DNA from: JBKBYG01 sp046313435 | GTDB taxonomy: Bacteria; Pseudomonadota; Alphaproteobacteria; Rickettsiales; Arcanibacteraceae | DNA length: 48,913 nucleotides | Assembly (NCBI GenBank): GCA_046313435.1 | Contig: JBKBYG010000011.1 | Span: forward strand, 1-48,913 | Direction: 5' to 3' | Shown here: in pieces, positions 43,815 through 48,913 of the stretch | Position numbering within the stretch: the stretch's first letter is position 1 | How the letters are laid out: the number at the start of each line of letters is the position of its first letter | The notes under the pieces: model-generated | What the model was told of the DNA's origin: nothing | Databases searched by the model: none | Seen by the model: only the letters and a program-made list of their open reading frames with translations | Program-made: the position numbers and the translations under genes

Positions 43815-44292
43815 TATTAATATTTAAACTTTATTAACATAATATAGCAATTATTAACTAGTATGTAAAGTAATTTTTTACAAATTTATCTAAAATATTA
43901 AAAATATTTACTAAACTGTTAATAATTGAAATATTTAGGGCTTAATATTAATTTATTAATTTTTTCAAGAAAATGGAATTAAGATTTAATGAACAAGATT
44001 GTCGTACAGGATACAAAAGTTAAACCTATACTGATTAAAAATTATCCATATGTTTAAGTTCAATAAAGACCTGTAAATTAAATAAAAGAGTCTCATAACG
44101 AAATTTTTACTTTAATTACGAGTAACATTGGGTATGTTTTATAATTAAAGCAAGAATTGAAGTCACATAATCATGAGTATACTCATTCTTGCTTTTAAGC
44201 AGTGCATAAATATGAAATTTACTTAATGTAATTCAAGCCAAAATTAGCCTATACCAAAAATAGAAAGAGTTAGATTAAAATAAATTGGCAGT
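43815..44292. other. Intergenic region between pentapeptide gene and greA
   Basis: 478 very AT-rich bases without credible gene. It holds the nested hairpin at 44147-44195 (listed separately) and, to the left, the promoter region of the pentapeptide-repeat gene. Confidence 0.4.
44147..44195 (-). terminator. Nested hairpin, probable greA terminator
   Basis: An 11-bp outer stem (AAAGCAAGAAT / ATTCTTGCTTT) encloses a perfect 14-base palindrome ATGAGTATACTCAT (44172-44185). It lies about 100 bases past the greA stop and is followed on the minus strand by TAATTATAAAAC, without a strong T run. An operator role for the inner palindrome is possible. Confidence 0.5.
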
Positions 44293-44766
44293 TTACGCGT
44301 AATTTACACTAAGGATTTCGTAAGCTTTTGTGCCTTTTGGGGTAATAACTTCCACATAGTCACCAAGGGTTTTGCCTATTAAAGAGCGTGCTAAAGGTGA
44401 GGAGATTGATATAAGTCCTTTTGAAAGGTCAGCCTCATATTCTCCAACGATTTGATAAGAGCTTTCTTCTTCGGTATCTTCATCGACTAATTTCACTTTT
44501 GCGCCAAATTTTATTGAATTTCCTGATAATTTACTGACATCAATTACTTCTGCTCTCACTAATTTATCTTCAAGATCCATTATCCTACCTTCAATAAAGC
44601 TTTGTCTTTCGCGCGCAGCATGATATTCAGCATTTTCTGATAAATCTCCAAGTTCCCTTGCTTCTGATATTGCACGACTTATGGCAGGTCTATCAATACT
44701 CTTTAAATTTTTCAATTCTTCACCAAGTCTATTATAACCTTCTATAGTAATAGGGAATTTGTCCAT
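44293..44766 (-). CDS. greA: Transcription elongation factor GreA
   Basis: Rescues backtracked RNA polymerase by stimulating transcript cleavage. The N-terminal coiled coil has the acidic tip (ISEARELGDLSENAEYHAAR) and ERQSFIEGRIMDLEDKL; the C-terminal FKBP-like domain has SISSPLARSLIGKTLGDYVE. With ATG 44766 (MDKFPITIEGYNRL) it has 157 residues, the standard size; the start at 44784 would add MLHRYQ, and AGG sits 8 bases before the chosen ATG. Confidence 0.95.
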   Translation of the reverse strand: MDKFPITIEGYNRLGEELKNLKSIDRPAISRAISEARELGDLSENAEYHAARERQSFIEGRIMDLEDKLVRAEVIDVSKLSGNSIKFGAKVKLVDEDTEEESSYQIVGEYEADLSKGLISISSPLARSLIGKTLGDYVEVITPKGTKAYEILSVNYA

Positions 44767-44974
44767 TTGATACCTATGTAACATTTATGTTAGATTTTTA
44801 TTTAATGCAGATTTCTTTCATTAATGAAAAAAACGTGAATAATATAGCTAATATTAAAATTTTCAAGGAAGAATTTTAATAACTATAATTTTTATCTATA
44901 TAAATTTTCTAATAATAATTTGATATTCTAAAATTATATAATAGCTTTAAATAGATTATAGTCAAATATTTCAT

Positions 44975-47098
44975 CTAATTATGAATATTATGAATTTTCA
45001 ATATGAAATTATATTCTTTTGCAATTTCTAATAGATAATCAAATCTTCCTGAAGCTCCTTTATGGCCTTGTTCCATATTCGTTTCAAAAAGTAATAAATT
45101 CTTATCCGTTTTATATTCTCTAAGTTTTGCAACATATTTAGCAGGTTCCCAATAAGTAACTCTTGGATCGTAAAGGCCAGCACTGATATACATAGGAGGA
45201 TAAAACATTTTTTTTATATTATCATAAGGTGAGTATGATTTAATATAAGAATAATAATCTTTGTCTTTTGGATTACCCCATTCTGAAAATTCACCTGGCG
45301 TTAAAGGTAAGGTTTCATCAAGCATCGTATTTAATACATCAACAAAAGGTGCTTTTGCAATAACTAACTTAAATAGATCAGGCTCCATATTAACAGCTGC
45401 TGCAACTAACATACCACCAGCACTGCCTCCTGAAATTACAATATTACCTTTAGATGTATAATTTTGAGTAATTAAGTATTTTGCACAAGCAATAAAATCT
45501 TCAAATGTTCTCTTTTTATTTAAAAATTTCGCTGATTCATACCATTCATATCCTAAATCATCACCACCTCTGATATGGGCAATAGCATATACAAATCCCC
45601 GATCAATAAGAGAAAAAATACTGTTTTTAAAAGTTGGTGCGATTGCAATTCCATAAGAACCGTAACCATATAAATATAAAGGATTTTCTCCCATTTTAAA
45701 TTTATCTTTTCTATATACTAATGAAATAGGTACTTCAATATCACCATTTTTTGCAAATACTCGTTCTACTTTATATAAATTTTTATCAAAACCGCTTGGT
45801 ATTTCTTTAACTTTAACAATTTTTTGTTCACCTGTGGTAAAATTATATTCTATAATTGAATCTGGAGTGTTTAATGAAGCATAATTAAATCTAAGATTAT
45901 CATCATCATAATCAGTATAAATTACTTGGGCTGTATATGCAGGGTCAAAAAAATCTATTGATTTTGGGTTTTTATAGTTTAAATCACTAACTGTTATATT
46001 CGATAAACCATTTTGCTTTGATGCAATTACCAAGTTATTTCTATATAGGTAAAATTCATTTAGATATATATTCTGATTATGGGCTATAAGCTCATGCAGA
46101 TTGTTAATTTCAATATTGTCTATAGGAGTTTTAACAAGTCTAAAATTCTTTCCTTTATCATTTGTAAGAATATAAAAATATTCACTATGATGATCTACAT
46201 AGTAAAAATGATTAGCTTTACGTTCAAATATTAATTCAGGTGTTAAGCTTGGGTCTTCTAGAGAAATATAATATATTTCATTATTAGTATAACTAGAAGT
46301 TTCAATGAAAATATATTTCTTACTAGCTGATTTATCTATGCCTAGACTAAATTTATCATCTTTTTCATGATATAAAAGTTTATCCTCTTGCTGCTTTGTG
46401 CCTAAAAGGTGATAATAAACCTTTCGAGCACGCCAGTTTTCATCAAGTTCTGTATAAAAGAAACCTAAATTGTTACTATGCCAGTATATATCTCCAATTA
46501 CATTATTAATCTCATCTGATAAAATTTGATTAGTCGATAAATCTTTTATTTTTACTGAATATCTTTCACTACCATTTAAGTCAACAGAGTAAACAAGTAA
46601 TTTATGATTAGGACTTACTGAAAAATCTCCCACAGTAAAAAATTTATGCCCTTCTGCCTCTTTATTTTGATCAAAAATTACTTCATTTTCATTACTTAAT
46701 AAATTTTTTTTACGGCAATAGATTGGATATTGTGAATCTTCTGTAGTGTAACTATAATAGAAAAAATCATCATGTCTAATTGGTACAGATTCATCAGCTA
46801 ATTTTATTCTTCCTTTCATCTCATTGAATAACTTTTCTTCAAGCTTTTTATGAGGAGCCATCACTTTATTATAATAGTTATTTTCTTCTTTAAGATATTG
46901 GAGTATATCTTCATCAATGTGATTTGGCCAATCTTTCGCCCTTAACCAAGAATAATTATCAATAATTTTTTCATTATGAAGCTCAGTTATATGTTCATGT
47001 TTTTTTGCTTTAGGGGAGTCCATGTCATTCCTATTAGTAAAGATTAAAAATAAAAGTATAAATAGTAAAATTAAAAGAAATATTTTTTTATTTTTCAT
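44975..47098 (-). CDS. ptrB: Oligopeptidase B / prolyl oligopeptidase family protease
   Basis: S9A serine peptidase cleaving short peptides after basic residues. From ATG 47098 the 707-residue protein starts MKNKKIFLLILLFILLFLIF, one membrane segment that could anchor or export it; most oligopeptidases B are cytosolic and about 690 residues, so this N-terminal segment is unusual. Then follow the S9 N-terminal IIDNYSWLRAKDWPN, a seven-bladed propeller, and the catalytic domain: YGYGSYGIAIAPTF, RGGDDLGYEWYE, nucleophile in ISGGSAGGMLVAAA, Asp in AGLYDPRVTYWEPAKY and His in EQGHKGASGRFDYL. The longer start at 47128 is not used. The chosen ATG overlaps the last 11 bases of hemB, so the two are coupled. 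Confidence 0.92.
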   Translation of the reverse strand: MKNKKIFLLILLFILLFLIFTNRNDMDSPKAKKHEHITELHNEKIIDNYSWLRAKDWPNHIDEDILQYLKEENNYYNKVMAPHKKLEEKLFNEMKGRIKLADESVPIRHDDFFYYSYTTEDSQYPIYCRKKNLLSNENEVIFDQNKEAEGHKFFTVGDFSVSPNHKLLVYSVDLNGSERYSVKIKDLSTNQILSDEINNVIGDIYWHSNNLGFFYTELDENWRARKVYYHLLGTKQQEDKLLYHEKDDKFSLGIDKSASKKYIFIETSSYTNNEIYYISLEDPSLTPELIFERKANHFYYVDHHSEYFYILTNDKGKNFRLVKTPIDNIEINNLHELIAHNQNIYLNEFYLYRNNLVIASKQNGLSNITVSDLNYKNPKSIDFFDPAYTAQVIYTDYDDDNLRFNYASLNTPDSIIEYNFTTGEQKIVKVKEIPSGFDKNLYKVERVFAKNGDIEVPISLVYRKDKFKMGENPLYLYGYGSYGIAIAPTFKNSIFSLIDRGFVYAIAHIRGGDDLGYEWYESAKFLNKKRTFEDFIACAKYLITQNYTSKGNIVISGGSAGGMLVAAAVNMEPDLFKLVIAKAPFVDVLNTMLDETLPLTPGEFSEWGNPKDKDYYSYIKSYSPYDNIKKMFYPPMYISAGLYDPRVTYWEPAKYVAKLREYKTDKNLLLFETNMEQGHKGASGRFDYLLEIAKEYNFILKIHNIHN

Positions 47099-48101
47099 TG
47101 AGTTCGGATTTGCACCATTTAGCCACATCTTTTGTAAAATAAGAGATTATAAAATCTGCCCCAGCCCTTTTAATTGAAGTTAAAACTTCGAAAACCGTAT
47201 CTTTCTCTTTTAGCCAACCATTTTGAAAGGCTGCTTTGAGCATAGAATATTCTCCGCTAACCTGATAAGCTGCAACAGGAATGTAGGGAAAATTTTCTTT
47301 TACTTTATATATAATATCCAAATATGTATGTGCAGGCTTAATCATGAGCATATCTGCGCCTTCCTCAATATCAAACATAGCTTCGCGAATTGCTTCATTA
47401 CTATTTGCAGGATCCATCTGATAAGTGCTTCTATCTCCAATTTTGGCCGCTCCTTCAGCTGCAATGCCAAATGGACCATACATTGCCGATTTATATTTTA
47501 CAGAATAACTTAAAATTGGTAAATTACTAAATCCTGCTTCGTCGAGAGCTTTGCGTATTACTGCTACCATTCCATCGATCATTCCTGCTGGTGCTAATAT
47601 GTCTGCACCCGCGGCAGCATGGCTAACTGCTTGCTTGGCAAGTATATCTAAAGTTAAATCATTATCGACATTGTAAATATTGTCGTGATTTTTTAAAATT
47701 CCACAATGTCCATGGTCAGTATATTGACACAGGCATATATCTGATATTACCAACAGATTTGGAGCAATAGATTTAATTTTTTTTACTGCTTGTTGTACTA
47801 TTCCATTTTGGTCGTAGGAGTCACTACCTAACTCATCCTTTAATTCAGGTATACCAAAAACAATTATTGTAGTAATACCTAAATCTAATATCGTATTTAT
47901 TTCTTCTTCTAGCATATCAACACTATATTGAAAATGTCCTGGCATTGAAGAAATAGGGTTTTTTATTTTAAATCCAGATTTTACAAAAATAGGTAGTACT
48001 AAGTCTTCAATAGTAACTTTTGTTTCTCTTATTAAACTTCTGACAGTAGGATGATATCTCAGTCTTCTCAAGCGAACAGGTATATCGTGATTATTATTCA
48101 T
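47088..48101 (-). CDS. hemB: Delta-aminolevulinic acid dehydratase (porphobilinogen synthase)
   Basis: Condenses two 5-aminolevulinates to porphobilinogen in haem synthesis. 337 residues. The two Schiff-base lysines are Lys202 (SVKYKSAMYGPF) and Lys255 (MIKPAHTYLD). Cys123, Cys125 and Cys133 in ICLCQYTDHGHCG form the three-Cys catalytic zinc site, so this is a Zn-type enzyme, unlike the Mg-type of many alphaproteobacteria that have Asp here. First gene of a two-gene unit with the oligopeptidase. Confidence 0.96.
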   Translation of the reverse strand: MNNNHDIPVRLRRLRYHPTVRSLIRETKVTIEDLVLPIFVKSGFKIKNPISSMPGHFQYSVDMLEEEINTILDLGITTIIVFGIPELKDELGSDSYDQNGIVQQAVKKIKSIAPNLLVISDICLCQYTDHGHCGILKNHDNIYNVDNDLTLDILAKQAVSHAAAGADILAPAGMIDGMVAVIRKALDEAGFSNLPILSYSVKYKSAMYGPFGIAAEGAAKIGDRSTYQMDPANSNEAIREAMFDIEEGADMLMIKPAHTYLDIIYKVKENFPYIPVAAYQVSGEYSMLKAAFQNGWLKEKDTVFEVLTSIKRAGADFIISYFTKDVAKWCKSELNEK

Positions 48102-48226
48102 ATAATTTACTCCTAAAATGTAATAATTTTACTTTTATAGGATCGAAAAAAGCTACGCAATTCTTATTTAATATTTTTTTAATTTTTTATAATTATTTTA
48201 TACATATAAATTAATTAAGGGTAGAA

Positions 48227-48595
48227 ATGTTAAATATACCAAACACAAATATTTTTTTTAATTCTATTTCAGAGCTATGTCCTAATTTATCAAAAAATTT
48301 GATCGAACCAATTAGTTTGATGCTAGCTTTAATTGATAATAATAATGACGAAACTATTAAGGAGAGAGCAAATGAATATGCAAAAAATATATATAAATAT
48401 ATACAATCAAAATCAATTAAAGATTGTAATTCACTTGAGCTAGCTATAGTCGCAATTGGTGAATCTAATAAGCAAAAAATTGAGTTTTTAAAGAATTTAC
48501 AGCTGGTTAAGCCTGTATCTAATTCGGAAACTTCTAACAATAATTTTGTAAAAAGAACTAAGCTAGTTAAAAAGCATAATTCTGTAAGTGTATAA
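48227..48595 (+). CDS. Hypothetical 122-residue protein
   Basis: Unrecognised, helical and polar; starts MLNIPNTNIFFNSISELCPN and has a basic end (FVKRTKLVKKHNSVSV). GGGTAG lies upstream of the ATG. A minus-strand frame covers the same bases (48211-48540), but the plus frame has better base composition at third positions and a ribosome-like site. No neighbour gives a clue. Confidence 0.5.
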   Translation: MLNIPNTNIFFNSISELCPNLSKNLIEPISLMLALIDNNNDETIKERANEYAKNIYKYIQSKSIKDCNSLELAIVAIGESNKQKIEFLKNLQLVKPVSNSETSNNNFVKRTKLVKKHNSVSV

Positions 48596-48812
48596 ATTTT
48601 TTTAAAAACATAATTTAGGAAAATAAAAATTTTATATAATATTTTATTTTTGTCTTAATAAATTAATAACTATTTTATGAGTAAATATAAAACAAATAAT
48701 AAACATCTTAACCTAAAGACAATATTACAATAAATTTTAATAAAATTAAAATATTAATTGACTGCTAAAAAATTTTAATATAAAATTAAACTAATAAAAA
48801 AAGGAGATAGTA

Positions 48813-48913
48813 ATGGTAAAAAAAACTAAAAAGGTAAAAAATTTTAATGAAGATTTTGATTCTAATGATAGATATCTGTTAGATGATGATTACGATGATT
48901 ATGGAGTGGATTA
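48813..48913 (+). CDS. Hypothetical acidic protein, N-terminal fragment
   Basis: Only the first 33 codons are inside the window. The start is well marked by AAGGAGA 6 bases before ATG. The sequence begins MVKKTKKVKNFNEDFD and passes into an Asp/Tyr-rich stretch (DDDYDDYG). The gene runs off the window end; family cannot be judged. Confidence 0.6.
   Translation, partial: MVKKTKKVKNFNEDFDSNDRYLLDDDYDDYGVD

Noticed and set aside
48211..48540. Minus-strand frame over the hypothetical gene at 48227-48595
   Set aside because: No ribosome-binding site, hydrophobic shadow composition; the plus frame is longer and better led.

Overview
The window is AT-rich DNA (by eye about 70% A+T) from an alphaproteobacterium, most likely a Rickettsiales-type intracellular bacterium of the Midichloria/Jidaibacter sort. 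The grounds are base composition, gene content (lepB-rnc-era, cobS/cobT, class D beta-lactamase, Sel1 proteins, DUF2335, a flagellar gene flgH) and a tail/head gene set matching the Rhodobacter capsulatus gene transfer agent (RcGTA). The placement is inference; no rRNA gene is present to fix it. The sequence is draft quality: a run of 10 N lies inside the portal gene (19930-19939).

Layout. 1-280: end of an ABC-transporter ATPase. 934-1097: tRNA-Arg and tRNA-His, minus strand. 1472-3460: a helical-repeat protein of unknown function. 3534-7492 (minus): a cluster of alpha/beta hydrolase, cobS (broken by one in-frame TGA), a deformylase-like pseudoenzyme and cobT. 7470-10729: zapE, hypothetical genes and a gamma-carbonic-anhydrase-like protein. 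10958-16659: a housekeeping run prfA, phoU, gpmI, lepB, rnc, era, with very short gaps. 16847-18614: a Tudor-like small protein, flgH and an unknown gene.

18915-38362 is an RcGTA-like island, with plus-strand genes in RcGTA order: portal (g3), protease fused to half a capsid protein (g4/g5), connector (g6), head-tail joining protein (g7, nonsense-interrupted), DUF3168 (g8), major tail protein (g9), DUF2460 (g12), DUF2163 (g13), NlpC/P60 peptidase (g14), giant TIM-barrel tail protein (g15), DUF2793 fibre-type protein, and finally a 3TM holin and a GH24 endolysin. Terminase (g2), g10 and a recognisable tape measure (g11) are not seen. Non-GTA genes sit between the modules: small secreted proteins, a DUF2335 membrane protein, a frameshifted pilin-like gene, a patatin lipoprotein, a class D beta-lactamase and two Sel1 proteins. 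The capsid part looks unable to build a normal head, while the tail-tip and lysis genes are open.

38607-48913 returns to chromosomal genes: rpsP and rpmG (minus), galU and udg (plus; UDP-glucuronate supply), a 780-residue pentapeptide-repeat membrane protein, greA, oligopeptidase B and hemB (all minus), a hypothetical gene, and the start of an acidic protein cut by the window end. Several hairpin terminators separate convergent genes, and two short inverted-repeat element families are visible (after era and udg; and 29278-29445).
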